The notes under the pieces: model-generated
Database searches by the model: none
What the model was told of the DNA's origin: nothing
What the model saw: the letters and a program-made list of their open reading frames with translations, nothing else
Made by a program: the position numbers and the translations under genes
Shown here: piece by piece, positions 10,249-20,605 of the stretch
Numbering within the stretch: position 1 is the first letter of the stretch
Layout: each line of letters begins with the position of its first letter
NCBI GenBank assembly: GCA_014607495.2
Contig: CP053165.1
Span: forward strand, 1,668,906 to 1,732,905
Origin: Carposina sasakii
Lineage: Eukaryota; Arthropoda; Insecta; Lepidoptera; Carposinidae
DNA: 64,000 nucleotides
Reading direction: 5' to 3'

Positions 10249-10506
10249 TATTAGACTGTGTGTACCCACTTTTGCAGTATGTACATGTATGTATGTATGT
10301 ATGTACTTTCACAGTATACAGCACGTCCACGAGACTTCCTACTCCTGGAGATACCGGGTACAGCTCCTGAGTCGTCAGCAGAAGTGGGCACAGCAATCCT
10401 CCTTAGACTGCCCACTTTTGCACACTTTTGGAGGTCCAAAACGGGGACAGCTTCTTCAGCAGAAGCCCGACATCCATTAGACTGCCCACTTTTGCACATT
10501 TTTGGG
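10249..10506 (+). repeat. Degenerate tandem repeat, about 74 bp unit
   Basis: TTAGACTGCCCACTTTTGCA occurs at 10403 and 10477, 74 bp apart, each preceded by TCAGCAGAAG. A weaker third copy is at 10251 (TTAGACTGTG, then CCCACTTTTGCA). A (GTAT)n tract lies at 10285-10302. Confidence 0.7.
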
Positions 10507-10507
10507 G

Positions 10508-10618
10508 AGAAAAAATTCTTCACCCGAGTGGGAATCGAACCCACGACCACGGCAAACCGTGCCAGCCGCTCTAACCACTGAGCTACCGGGTCAATTACTC
10601 GGATGACCAATTTTTTAT
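10508..10618 (-). mobile_element. Family E element, tRNA-like core
   Basis: Reverse-strand copy with A box TAGCTCAGTGG and B box GGTTCGATTCC, D-stem GCTC/GAGC and T-stem GTGGG/CCCAC. The core is flanked by inverted arms (AAAATTCTTCACCCGAG and CTCGGATGACCAATTTTT). The anticodon arm does not fold properly, so this is not a tRNA gene. The 140-codon reverse frame across it is the usual artefact of translating tRNA-like DNA (VAQWLERLAR). Confidence 0.85.
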
Positions 10619-10789
10619 AAGTACCTAGTCCAGCAGAAAAACCAGTGGCACAAACACATTCGTACATGTTCATTATCAGACCTCAAAGTTAAGGGTGTGT
10701 CGATCCCTATCGCAGTATTTATTTATTCAAATCACGATCCCGGCTTTAATTAACTTTTCAGCTCCTCAAAAAACATCGTCTACCCTCAT

Positions 10790-10860
10790 TAACACATAAA
10801 ACGGGAACCGAACCCGCAACCCTATCGCTAGACGAGTGATCCCTCAACAATTATGCACGT
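10790..10860 (-). mobile_element. Possible decayed tRNA-headed SINE
   Basis: The reverse complement has CGTCTAGCGATAGG and then GCGGGTTCGGTTCCCG, spaced like A and B boxes. The B box departs from consensus at one position (GG for GA). No second copy was found in the window. Confidence 0.4.
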
Positions 10861-12058
10861 TTCTCAAAGAGTATTTATGTGTAGTAGTTATAGAAAATGT
10901 AACAATAACCACACATTAGTAAAAAAAAAAATCGTTCGAAATTCCCAGTAACACTCTCACAACTTATCAAAATTATACAGGTATATCAAGCTTAAATGCG
11001 ACAAGCCGTTTAGGCAGTAAAGCATGTACAAAAATATGATACTACTCGTAACCTTCGGCGCAGTAACAATTCACTTTCTAACTTACTGTTGAAACCATGG
11101 TTTGAATGAATGACACAGGATAAAAAAACAACGACTGGACGCAGGATAAAATTTTGATACTCCACAAAACTCTTGGGATTCGGCGCCGCATAGCTATCAT
11201 GTCAATATGCTCTACTAATCCAAAAATAGGAGAAATTCCATTATTTTCCTACCTAACAATGTGTTTTTACTAGGTGTGACAAGTGAAATTAATCTTTGCG
11301 CAGGCAATCAGTTGGAATCTGGCAACCCTGGGCAAACATTTGTCTAAAGAGCGCCCGAGGGCTGTCACAATGCGAAATTACAATCATTTATATGCAGATA
11401 GCAGGGCAACAGTGTAAATTAGTGCAGTAAATCAACTTTGCTGACTGCGTATTCTCCAATGATAATTTGTAAAAGAAATACTTATTAATCCTGATTAATA
11501 TTATAAATGAAAATGTAAGTTTGTTTGTTCATTAATTACATAGCCACATGCTACTGGTAAATGCTGAGAAAAGTTTTTCGACATTTTTATGTGATTGAAT
11601 GTGGTTTGTAGTTTAATTTTTATTAGTCACGTTAACATTATGTATGGACTTCTAGCTATAACTATAATTATTATAGTACCATATCGTGAGAAAATAGATA
11701 TGTGAATTAGTTATATTATGGCATTAGCAAACTAGTCATTTTGTTACACGGTCCACACTTGTTGTATAGTACCTACATATCTAGTTAGAAACTATTGACA
11801 TACTGCATAACATTTATACTATGGCAGTGCTAGGGCTAAGGAATTGAGTTGGACTCGTCTTAATTGCCATAAATCCTATTGATATGAGGCTAGTTCAAGT
11901 TTGGTTGAAGGGTGCATAAATATTTCAAATTATCTTTGATGAAGGAGTAATAACAGTGATTTATTTATTTATAATAATGTTTTCATTTGCCCGCAAGCGA
12001 TATTATACTGACTCAGTGAAAAAAGAGGCTATTTATACATTTTTCATATTGTGTCCTA
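10861..12058. other. No gene seen
   Basis: Unassigned, mixed composition. No repeat member recognised. Confidence 0.5.
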
Positions 12059-12216
12059 CACATCAGCCTTTTCCAGTCCACTGCTGGACATAGACCTCCC
12101 CCAGGGCACGCCACAAGGCTACTGCCATAAGAGCTGGGCAGCTGGTGACCGCTGTGTGATTTACGGACTATATTGTCAACATGTGAGACGCTTGCCCACC
12201 TCCCGGAAACCCTTAA
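12059..12216 (-). mobile_element. Family A repeat, 3' half, interrupted
   Basis: Reverse-strand copy from ACATCAGCCTTTTCCAGTCC to CCGGAAACCCTTAA. It stops exactly at the TTAA of the family sequence CCCTTAATCGCCTCG and resumes at 12472. A 30-base block (GGGGGGTTTTGCCC region) is deleted. Confidence 0.9.
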
Positions 12217-12471
12217 CACATTCAGTGCCACAGACTACGTATCTGCGTCTTCTTTGTTTTCTAGAGGTGCTGACGACGCTAATTTGCGTCCAGAGGGGTA
12301 AACACGAACCTCTTGATATTCCGTAGCGCTATCGGCAAACTGTCAATTCCGATAGATTTTGCTAGCGAGTCGCTAGCGTTACGCCGCGTAAAAAGGTTCG
12401 TGCTTACCCCACTGGCACTAGGCATTGAACTAATGTCGGCACGCTTAGAAAATTTGCCGGCAGCGAATGTG
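12217..12471. mobile_element. 255-bp MITE inserted in family A at TTAA
   Basis: The insert begins CACATTCAGTGCCA and ends GCAGCGAATGTG, giving a perfect 7-bp inverted terminus CACATTC/GAATGTG. Sub-terminal inverted words are GGGGTAAACACGAACCT and AGGTTCGTGCTTACCCC. It sits directly after TTAA, the piggyBac-type target, but the expected second TTAA on the right is absent. Open frames on both strands (12279-12554, 12313-12507) are within it. Confidence 0.75.
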
Positions 12472-12530
12472 TCGCCTCTTACGATACCCCCGGGCAGATA
12501 TGGATGACATTCTACTCCACTGACACTACG
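12472..12530 (-). mobile_element. Family A repeat, 5' remainder
   Basis: TCGCCTCTTACGATACCCCC continues the family sequence broken at 12216 and runs to TTCTACTCCACTGACACTAC, a diverged match to the usual end CTACTCTGCCGGCACCACG. Confidence 0.85.
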
Positions 12531-13014
12531 GAAATATCGTGTCCCACTCAACACTTATCTAGTTTGAGTTTTCTGGTTTGTTTTGTTTTCGAGTTTCGGC
12601 ACTCCGATCGAGTTCCTGATTGCCAGAGATTCAGGGTTCAATTTCCGGTTGAGACTGTTTGCAGAATCCGCGAGCTTATTAAAGTTGATGCGGCTTTGTG
12701 TGATTCTGCGGTTGAAGTCGATGTTGTTTTGCCTCTAGTATATTCATAATAATAATGGATGATTGTGTTTTGCACGCGGAAATCGTACACGGTGTGAGGT
12801 TGAAGCTAATTGTAGGAATTTTTGTAAAGTAATTGTGAAACGGAATATAGGGAAGAACGTGACACTGGCTTTGTGTACTGTTCTTTAAATGCGAGATGTA
12901 GCGTGTATAGTTTTTAAAATCATACATGGAACTGCTACTAATAAAACTATTGGCGAAAGATTTGTTTTTCAATAATTGAATGTGATCAAACTTTGAATCA
13001 ACGATTATATATAA
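12531..13014. other. No gene seen
   Basis: Unassigned. The frame at 12504-12749 starts inside the family A remainder and has no recognised features. Confidence 0.5.
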
Positions 13015-13222
13015 TGGTTAGAGCACTGACACACGGAATGCAGAGGTCGTGGGTTCGATTCCCACCCGGGTGAGGAATTTTTTCCATTTCTTTATTAATA
13101 ATTTTATAATATATAATATCTTGACTAAGATAAATTTATAAAAAACACTTCTCCATTAATATAATCCGTTAGGATATGGTTGATCGTTTCATCTTTAAAC
13201 ATCAGCTTTTACTAGTGTATAA
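13015..13222 (+). mobile_element. Family E element, first of a duplicated pair
   Basis: TGGTTAGAGCACTGACAC, then B box GGTTCGATTCC and the right arm GGTGAGGAATTTTTTCC, followed by CATTTCTTTATTAATAATT. The left arm and A box are cut off. After it comes CATCAGCTTTTACTA, repeated after the next copy. Confidence 0.8.
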
Positions 13223-13435
13223 TCGGGATGAAAAATAACGCTGTAATTTAGAAAGAGATGGTAAAATTCGTAACTGGCTCAGTGGTTAGAGCAAAGTTCG
13301 TGGGTTCGATTCCCACCCGGGTGAGGAATTTTTCCATTTCTTTATTAATAATTTTATAATATATATAATGCACTTAGCTCAATGTTCTCGGAAATGCTTC
13401 ATCCATCAGCTTTTACTATATAAATCGCTGTAACT
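13223..13435 (+). mobile_element. Family E element, second of a duplicated pair
   Basis: Full order: TCGGGATGAAAAATAACGC, GAGATGGTAAAATTCG, CTCAGTGGTTAGAGC, GGGTTCGATTCCCACC, GGTGAGGAATTTTTCC. Part of the core between the boxes is deleted. GGGTTCGATT lies 251 bp after the same word in the first copy, and both copies are followed by CATCAGCTTTTACTA, indicating a local tandem duplication. Confidence 0.82.
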
Positions 13436-13643
13436 ACAAAGTTCAAATGAACACTGAAGCACCTAGACTTGTGAACTGCTGCGTAAAGCTTAATGCACGG
13501 AGTACCGACTCGACAGTTAATCCTTTGGAGGTACTTGTGTCGGTGAATAAATTGCTGTCAAACTATTTAAGCTCTTGCTATTGGGATTTATGTGTATGGA
13601 GATTTAAAGCTGTCTACTGTTTTCGTTTAATCATCATCTTCTT

Positions 13644-13748
13644 CTTCAGCCTATTGCAGTCCACTGCTGGACGTAGGGCTCCCCTAGGGCACGCCACAAA
13701 GCTACTGTCATAGGGGGGTTTTGCTCACCACGCTGGGCAGGCGGGTTG
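13644..13748 (-). mobile_element. Family A fragment, AAG-tail subfamily
   Basis: CTTCTTCTTCAGCCTATTGC through GGGGGGTTTTGC to CACGCTGGGCAGGCGGGTTG. It is 5'-truncated relative to the element and lies inside the 13447-13713 open frame, which is therefore not a gene. Confidence 0.9.
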
Positions 13749-14041
13749 ATGGTTGATTTAATCATCAAATTGATTTAATTAATTATATTCTTTATACAAA
13801 AAACAGGTTTAAGGCGTGCTTATTTTGCAACAGAGATTTGTTCTAGAAAACTAATTGTCTTAATTACAGTGGCTGTGAGAAGTTAATTTTATGTATTAGA
13901 TAGCTCGCCTATTATGTTTTTGAATGTGAAAAATGTTAATCATACAATTAAATGCAATATTTGTTGCAGAGTAGAGAGTAAAATTGCATGTTTTAAACAT
14001 TTAAATTACAAAATACATGGGTATTTAGCAACTAACATATT
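13749..14041. other. No gene seen
   Basis: AT-rich and unassigned. Confidence 0.5.
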
Positions 14042-14630
14042 TTCTGTACTGCTCGTTCTTTTTTTTTTTTATTCTTTTTTTTTTTTTTTAAGGGGTTTTT
14101 AACGAGGGTAAGTATTTATTTTATAAACAGGATAAACATACTATTATTAACCTACTGATGCAGGACTGTGATTAGCCGCACAAGTAGTCGTCAGCAGCTT
14201 TTGGTTTTTGATACTTCAACTAACAAATATATTTAATTACACAATTAGGTGTATCCGATTTTTTCATCAAATTTATTTGATGGAATGTGTCCAGAACGGA
14301 GCCTCTGTTATTGAACCAAGGAATACGAGGTGGTTGTGGTTGTATTGTCCTATACCATATACCTTTATCTCGTCTTTCATTATAAAAATGACAGAGATGT
14401 GTAATTACATTACCTTGTACAGAAACCACAGACTAATAAAGTTATTATTCTGTACTGATGAGCTATCGGTATGATACTGCTCGTTCTATTTGAAAGAAGT
14501 TTTCAACAGATAGAATGTCCGTACTGTCGCGCAGCTTTTGCTACAAATATATTTAATTACCTCCCTGTAGACTCTCTAGAGTCTGACAGAGATGTGTGTA
14601 CAGAATCCACAGACAAATAAGTTATTAACT
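14042..14630. repeat. Diverged local duplication
   Basis: Landmarks occur twice in the same order: CTGCTCGTTCT (14049, 14476), AAATATATTTAATTA (14225, 14544) and TGACAGAGATGTGT followed by CCACAGAC and AAGTTATTA (14389, 14584). The second copy lacks about 120 bp. A poly-T tract is at 14059-14090. Short frames here are unremarkable. Confidence 0.65.
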
Positions 14631-14855
14631 GAAGCTTATGATTTTCTGTAAAAAAAAATGTGGACGTGCTACGCATCGACAATACAGAAATACCTGCCAA
14701 GTGATTTATGCCAATAATATTTTATTTTAAGACCCGCTTAACTAACTTTAATGCAATGGCGAATAACATAATACTATGAATGAATTGTAAGACAACTTAT
14801 TACTGAATTCATTTAGCTTTCAGAATAACGTAGGTATAGTTTACGTGGATATAAT
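14631..14855. other. No gene seen
   Basis: Unassigned AT-rich DNA. Confidence 0.5.
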
Positions 14856-15002
14856 GGTCGATTCCGGCAGTCACACTTAAACCTAAACGTGAAATTAGTC
14901 CTACCTGTCCTTTTCTCTCTCAGCTATTTATGTTAAGGACGGAGAGAGATAGAACTGACTAAGATTAGGTTTAGGTATAAGTGTGACTGCCGGAATCGAC
15001 CC
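14856..15002. mobile_element. Family Q foldback MITE
   Basis: GGTCGATTCCGGCAGTCACA at the left is matched by its complement ending GTGACTGCCGGAATCGACC at the right. The arms continue inward through AAACCTAAAC / TTAGGTTTAGG and CTGTCCTTTTCTCTC / GGACGGAGAGAGA, leaving a loop of roughly 15 nt. The whole 147 bp can fold as one hairpin. Confidence 0.88.
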
Positions 15003-15038
15003 TATAGTCTCTGGTGTCCGCTAGTAAAATCATTATTA

Positions 15039-15082
15039 CATCAGCCTATTGCAGGGCACGCCACAGGGCTCGCCATCCTCGC
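15039..15082 (-). mobile_element. Family A fragment
   Basis: CATCAGCCTATTGCAGGGCA joined directly to CGCCACAGGGCTCGCC; the block CCACTGCTGGACGTAGG is missing. Confidence 0.75.
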
Positions 15083-15233
15083 CATCCAGTCACTACCAGC
15101 GTCAAGTCATAAAAATATACATACATATATGGAAAAAATACAGAATCACAAAAGAGATACCACGTTTAAGCGTAGCGGAGTCTCGACTGTTATGGCATGA
15201 GCAGAATTAGACGCACCTAATGTATTCTGTATG

Positions 15234-15505
15234 TATTTCTTCTATGCTGCTCTGGGAGTGAAGAAAAAAACGTTTAATACTATAGCTGCTTCTCTTCCCG
15301 GGCATACTGTACAAGTCAGTAGAGGGACAAGAGGATCTTGGTGTTATAGGCGATGGGCTGACCACCTGTCACTACTAACCGAACTTGTACATCTCAACTA
15401 TACCCTCAAAATTGGTCAGAAGTGGCACCATGTGGTTCTATCGGCCCTTGGTGCTCTGCCTACCCCGTAAGGGTTAGAGGCGAGATTATATGTATGTATG
15501 TATAA
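15234..15505 (+). mobile_element. Family J LINE-like 3' end
   Basis: From CTTCTATGCTGCTCTGGGAG through CTTCTCTTCCCGGGCATACT, GATGGGCTGACCACCTGTCA and CTCTGCCTACCCCGTAAGGG to a (TATG)n tail. Close copies are at 26743-27018 and in reverse at 27700-27967. The 79-codon frame inside does not resemble a known protein. The tail is followed within 10 bp by a family A copy. Confidence 0.85.
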
Positions 15506-15512
15506 TGTATTC

Positions 15513-15772
15513 TGGCCGCGTGGTGCCGGTAGAGTGGAATTCGTACCATCCCCTGTCTGCCCGTGGGTATCGTTCGAGGCGATTAAGGGTTTCCGGGAGG
15601 TAAACAGCAGCGCCTCCCGTGTTAACAACATAGTCCAAAATACAAACTGCGGTCACCAACCCGCCTGCCCAGTGCGGTGACTATGGGCAAATACCCCCCA
15701 TAGCACTCTTGTGGCGTGCTAAGGGGGAGGCCTACGTCCAGCAGTGGACTGCAATAGGCTGATTATGATGAT
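15513..15772 (+). mobile_element. Family A repeat, full, ATG tail
   Basis: GGCCGCGTGGTGCCGGTAGA to GCAATAGGCTGATTATGATG. It carries the ATG-subfamily words CAAAATACAAACTGCGGTCA and GGGCAAATACCCCCC. Confidence 0.93.
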
Positions 15773-15974
15773 GTCATGCATCATTACACTAGCCTTAGCG
15801 TCGCACACATGTTTTTGCCAAAGTATAGCAAACAATTCAATGCAGGTATATTGAAAGCACGGTAACCTCACTGCCTCGCCGTGAATGACATGTCTGGCGT
15901 ATTACTAACGCTGTTTTAACTTTAAACAAAGTCATGTTGTTAGTAGTATTCGATGTGAGGGTGCGTGTTTTTAT

Positions 15975-16085
15975 TTGTTACCCGACTGCGCCTGGAGGAG
16001 GGTTATGTTTTTCGAGTGTATGTTTTATGTATATTTTTTGCCACGCTCTAGAGCCTAAATGGCTTCGGGTTTTTCTCAGTCGTAG
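15975..16085 (+). mobile_element. Family S repeat
   Basis: TTACCCGACTGCGCCTGGAG, GAGGGTTATGTTTTTCGAG, a TATG-rich run, then CTCTAGAGCCTAAATGG. It is the better copy of the repeat at 3697-3800. Confidence 0.6.
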
Positions 16086-16314
16086 TCAGGATTTTTCTTT
16101 AAGTAATTTTCACATTTTTTTAAAGAGATATTTTTTTTGACTAAGGGTATGTAAAGCGTTACTATTATAGTAGTTTTTGATGTATTTTAAAATATACCCA
16201 ATAGTATCTACATACCTTTGCCATAAATGTGTAAAAAAACAATGATTTTTTTACCTTTGTTCTTGGAATATTTATAATTGTGGACACTTTATGATAAATA
16301 GGGTCTGAAAATTC

Positions 16315-16574
16315 GCCGCGTGGTGCCGGCAGAGTAGAATTCATACCACCCCGTGTCTGCCCGTGGGTATCGTACGAGGCGATTAAGGGTTTCCGGGAGG
16401 TGGGCAGTAGCGCCTCCCGTGTTGACAACATAGTTCAAAATACAAACTGCGGTCACCAACCCGCCTGCCCAGCGTGGTGACTATGGGCAAATACCCCCCA
16501 TGGCAGTCTTGTGGCATGCCCTAGGGGAGGCCTTCGTCCAGCAGTGGACTGCAATAGGCTGATGATGATGATGA
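16315..16574 (+). mobile_element. Family A repeat, full, ATG tail
   Basis: The cleanest ATG-tail copy: CGCCGCGTGGTGCCGGCAGA to GCAATAGGCTGATGATGATG. It can serve as the reference for the subfamily (CAAAATACAAACTGCGG; GGGCAAATACCCCCC). The reverse frame 16165-16431 is its translation. Confidence 0.95.
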
Positions 16575-17470
16575 GGGTCTGAGAAAAGTTGCGGGGTGTC
16601 AAAATAAAGGTTTATACCAGTTTATAGGTGACTATCTCTCAATCCGAGGTGAAACCCCTATTACATGGGCTAGAAATATTTCAGGCAACCTAAGTACAGT
16701 ACCTACCATGTAAATCCAAGCTTACGTATGGTATTCCCTGTTATATAAAAGTCGTTAATGACGTGTCCCTATGAATACGTCACCGACATAATGACGTGCC
16801 GTCTCGTACTTACGTATTACAATTCGTTTCAGTTCTGAAGTCCTGTGACATAGGCGCTAGTGTAGTGCGAGGTTGATACATTTACATTTATAATTATGCA
16901 GTTCATGTCATATTCGCGGGACTTCGTGATTGGAATACACATGACATTAGTTACGGGATTTTAACGTGGTTTTAATTCAAAGGAAAACATGGGGATTTTT
17001 GTTGAGGAAATGAGGTTCCGTAGGTATTTGTTCTGGATATGGCTTTGCAGAGATAATAGACCTCGGGTTCTTTTTAAGTATTAATGTTTTTTTTAATGAA
17101 TAATTTTATGCTAACTGTTTACGTCTGGTGCCACATGATGATTATAATATTATGCCTACATTTTCTATAAATATTCTATGTTCTGCATATAAAAATGTCA
17201 TGTCACAATGTTCGGAACCAAAATGCAGACCATTGCTTAAATTTGTATACATTTTGCTGCCGAATATAATTTAAAAAAATTAAATTTGGTGTAATAATAT
17301 AAAATAACAAGTTAATATATCAAACATAATAATGACCAAAATACATAATGTATTGACTACTCGTATGTACAATGCATACAATCCACGTTGATGAATATTT
17401 AAATCGACCATATCCAATTTCAGTGTACGGTTCAATACAATATGTGTACGGTCGGCAAATAATTTTTCTT
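16575..17470. other. No gene seen
   Basis: Unassigned; 17080-17345 is very AT-rich. Confidence 0.5.
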
Positions 17471-17693
17471 AACACTTTACAACACATTAACTTAGTCCCA
17501 CACTAAGATCCCTAAGGTCTTGTGTCGTGGGTACTAAGCAACGGTATATAAATACATAGATAAGTATAGAAACATCCATGACTCGGACACAAACATTAAT
17601 ATTCATCATATCAATGTTTGCACCTACCGGGATTCGAACCCAGGACCTATGGCGTCGCAGGTAGAGTCACTACCTACTACACCAATCGGCCGT
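17471..17693 (-). mobile_element. Family F SINE, full length, reverse
   Basis: The reverse complement starts GGCCGATTGGTGTAGTAGGT, has the B box GGGTTCGAATCCC, then a non-tRNA body with ATATTGATG-like words and CCCACGACACAAGACCTTAG, ending near GTTAATGTGTTG. It is collinear with 52207-52446. RNA polymerase III promoter boxes are intact in sequence. Confidence 0.9.
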
Positions 17694-18092
17694 CCGTTAT
17701 CTGGCTGAAGAAATAAGATAAGCGCATTTAGATCTACACATTGGGCGTATTAAGACTCATATAAGAATACACTCGTGGTCCCTTACTGCATAATAGCAGT
17801 CAGTGATATTTAAACAGCTTAAGGGTAAATAAGAGCTGCATTATGGTGACAATAAAGCATAAGATTGAGTTTAGATCCAAGGGCTAATATAAGACAGTAC
17901 TCCACTGAGTATGTTATTGAGCTGACTCATTATAAGGACTGCAGAACAAATGTCGAAATTATCTCGTAATATTAAGCCAATAGACGCATAACGGGACACC
18001 TGTGGCCCATAATATATCTTAGCGCTGAACATATTTACCGCTAAGCAGCCTATATTTATCCATTGATACTGTCTGCATATAGCAGCAGTTTA
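17694..18092. other. No gene seen; diverged satellite edge
   Basis: Contains words such as ATATTTAAACAGCTTAAGGG and CGCTAAGCAGCC that resemble the minisatellite downstream, so the array may once have extended into this stretch. Confidence 0.4.
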
Positions 18093-18505
18093 AACGTTCA
18101 CAAAACGCCTCATGGATATTTAGAGGTTCACTAATATATCAAAATAAATGGCTTTAACTCGTGAAACGCTTAACAGCTCTTTAATAAGTAATGGTTCACA
18201 CGTAAAACTCTAAACAGCTCTGTAATCAGTAATGATTCACGCGTGAAACGCTTAACAGCCCTTTAAATAAGTAACGGTTCACATGTGATATACTAAGCAG
18301 TCCTATGATAAATATAGGTTCACAAGTGAATCACTACACAGCCATTTGATAAATAACGGTTCACATAGCTGTTTAACATCAACCAAGGCTGCATACGGAG
18401 TTACATGTTCAATTCTACTTTGCTCTTAAACTGTTTCACAGTACACAGGTGAATCGCTTAACAGCCCTTTAATAAGTAATGGTCCCATTAATAAGTAATG
18501 GACAA
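18093..18505 (+). repeat. 41-bp minisatellite
   Basis: The unit is GGTTCACACGTGAAACGCTT followed by AACAGCCCTTTAATAAGTAA and one base. Unit starts at 18193, 18234, 18276, 18317 and 18358 are spaced 41, 42, 41 and 41 bp. Diverged units extend upstream to about 18093, and one unit reappears at 18440-18490. Unit divergence is high, so the array is old. There are no unique spacers, so it is not a CRISPR. Confidence 0.88.
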
Positions 18506-18549
18506 ACTGGCTCTATGAGAATTGCAGAGATTAAGAAACAATAAAGATT

Positions 18550-18981
18550 AAACTTTGGTCATTCTAGATTTTCAGCAAAAATATAAATCGGTTTATCCGT
18601 TTCATTCCGGCATTCTAGGGTTTCATTCGCCCATACCATTTCCATCATCAGGTCCTCGTCAATTAGAAACATATAGAGAACTAGTTATGACAAATCCAAC
18701 TAGCCCAAACTCGATGGGTTTACTAAAAGGCAGTCCAGGGTTACGTCTCCTATCTTCGAGCTCTAACAGCAGACCAGCTCAGTGGTTCCAAAAGACATTA
18801 GTGTTTCAAATGTCAGATCCCACATATTCTTGCAAGCAAACTGAGCATATAACATTCCTATCACACCTAACAAACGACCTGATGACCTTGAAGACCTGAA
18901 CCGATTTCCACCAAACATAGAGAGACTGAGAGGATCATCCGTTTGGGAGCTACGATGCCACAGACAGACACATACACATTT

Positions 18982-19026
<45 letters not shown>

Positions 19027-19075
19027 CGTCAAACTTATAACACCCCGTCGTTTTTGCGTCGGGGTTAATTAAATA
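18550..19075 (+). mobile_element. LINE-like 3' region with AC/AG tract
   Basis: The 3' part reads GACCTTGAAGACCTGAACCG, TTTCCACCAAACATAGAGAG, an (AC)n run at 18981-18997, an (AG)n run to 19026, then CTTATAACACCCCGTCG and GCGTCGGGGTTA. This is a common lepidopteran retroelement tail. The upstream piece, with the 114-codon frame 18555-18899, probably belongs to the same element, but I am less sure. Confidence 0.65.
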
Positions 19076-19611
19076 ACATATGGCTATATGTTATTTAATA
19101 TTTATAGCTATTTTAAGAACCGCCCTTGTTAAGTTAAATGGCTATTTTACTTAACTACATAAAATAATGCAATTCTACTTAAACAGTATAATTAAATTAA
19201 TTAACATCACAGTAGTTATGATTAGTGTTGCATTGACCGATTACATTCCAGATTTTTTTTTCTTTTTGACATAATCATTCTAGCTGTGGATATTCCCTCG
19301 CTTTCACCTGCATAACGGTAGATAAAAATTATCCTTTATGAAAATTTTATTTATAGCCGCTACGCCGCAGTATTTTTAATTTAAAAGTTTAAGAAAGAAT
19401 AATATCGGATTAAAAATCCCGCTTCATCTGCTGACGCTACCAAGTTTACCCCTATAGCCTCATATAATTAAATTACGTATATTATTTATATCCAAGTAAC
19501 AGCTAATTGTTGCTATAAATATAGCTTATGCATTCCCCCTTGCTACTTATGTTTGGCAAGTATATATGTTTACAAACTACAGTTAAAATTGTTGTCAAAT
19601 TTAGTACACCT

Positions 19612-19706
19612 ATCTATTTATCTATCTATTTATATACCATTGCTTAGTACCTACGACACAAGACCTTAGGGATCTTAGTGTGGAACTAGGTTAATGTGTT
19701 GTGAAT
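19612..19706 (+). mobile_element. Family F SINE, 3' body only
   Basis: TCTATTTATATACCATTGCT, then GTACCTACGACACAAGACC and TTAGGGATCTTAGTGTGG to GTTAATGTGTTGTGAATT. The tRNA head is missing (5'-truncated copy). Confidence 0.85.
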
Positions 19707-20477
19707 TAGGTATTTATTTATTTTTATTTATTATTAATCTGAAACAGTATAGCAGTTATTTTTAGCAGACTACGGCATAGCATAAGGAAGTGTCATAACA
19801 TTTTAGCAGTCTGGTGGAATGTATGTTATTTTTTTGTGTGTCAATCGATTTCTTATTATGGCGAAAATGACTTATCCGTGGTCGTGTCAAACATTTTAAA
19901 GAACGCGTTTTAATAATTTATAAGGTCTATTAATAAAATAGGTCTAGTAGATGCATGATTAACACTACAAATACAAATTTCTATTTACTTTGTCTTTCAA
20001 AAAATAATCTTAGTATACAGTTTAAAGCGGTGTGCCTAACCCTACTTAAGTGCCCCTTTCGATAATTATGAGCTAACACAATATTCTGCACACATATATT
20101 TGTCCTGCTATAAGATATATTTTAAACATTAAACACATTAGTTAAGATTTAAGACACGCATACTATATGTATGTTCTGTTTTAATATACCCGGTTCCACT
20201 GGGATTACGTTTTGTGATATTTCGTTGCTTGCTAATTAAGTTATGTAATTTCCAGGGTATTGTTTGACTTTTAAATTAAATTTTATATGTACGAGCAATT
20301 TTATTGTTCTTGTTATCAAAATTGTGATGAAGATATGTTGTTATGTTTAATTTCTCATATGTATAGGTAATTGAAATCTTTTCCTGCTCCTATCAAATTA
20401 TTTGTGGGCTCTGCGCAATATGGTTTCTTGCGTTTGATAGGCTGCCTGCCTGACGGTAACCATCCGCGGCATAGCTA
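19707..20477. other. No gene seen
   Basis: Unassigned AT-rich DNA. Confidence 0.5.
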
Positions 20478-20605
20478 GAAAATTTTAGAATTCGAACATG
20501 AAATAAAATCAGTGCTACAGGCGAGTCACTAGGACGGGATCGAACCTACGCCTTCCTACTGGAAGGCGCGCGTCTTAATCATTCCGCTATCAATGCAATT
20601 TGTCG
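20478..20605 (-). mobile_element. Family G SINE head, reverse
   Basis: The reverse complement reads TGATAGCGGAATGATTAAG, ACGCGCGCCTTCC, B box GGTTCGATCCC, then CCTGTAGCACTGATTTTATT TCATG. It lines up with 50226-50330. The A box is damaged (GGAATGAT for CTAGTGG). The 3' part of the element is absent. Confidence 0.8.

Noticed and set aside
10251..10673. 140-codon reverse open frame, the longest in the window
   Set aside because: It is a read-through of the family E tRNA-like core (VAQWLERLAR...) and the tandem repeat. Such text is a known artefact of translating tRNA-like DNA; the opposite-strand frame (IEPTTT-type) is the same artefact.
12279..12554. Paired forward and reverse frames with similar residues
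   Set aside because: Explained by the inverted repeats of the MITE at 12217-12471.
18093..18505. CRISPR array
   Set aside because: Units are contiguous and diverged, with no unique spacers, in an insect genome.
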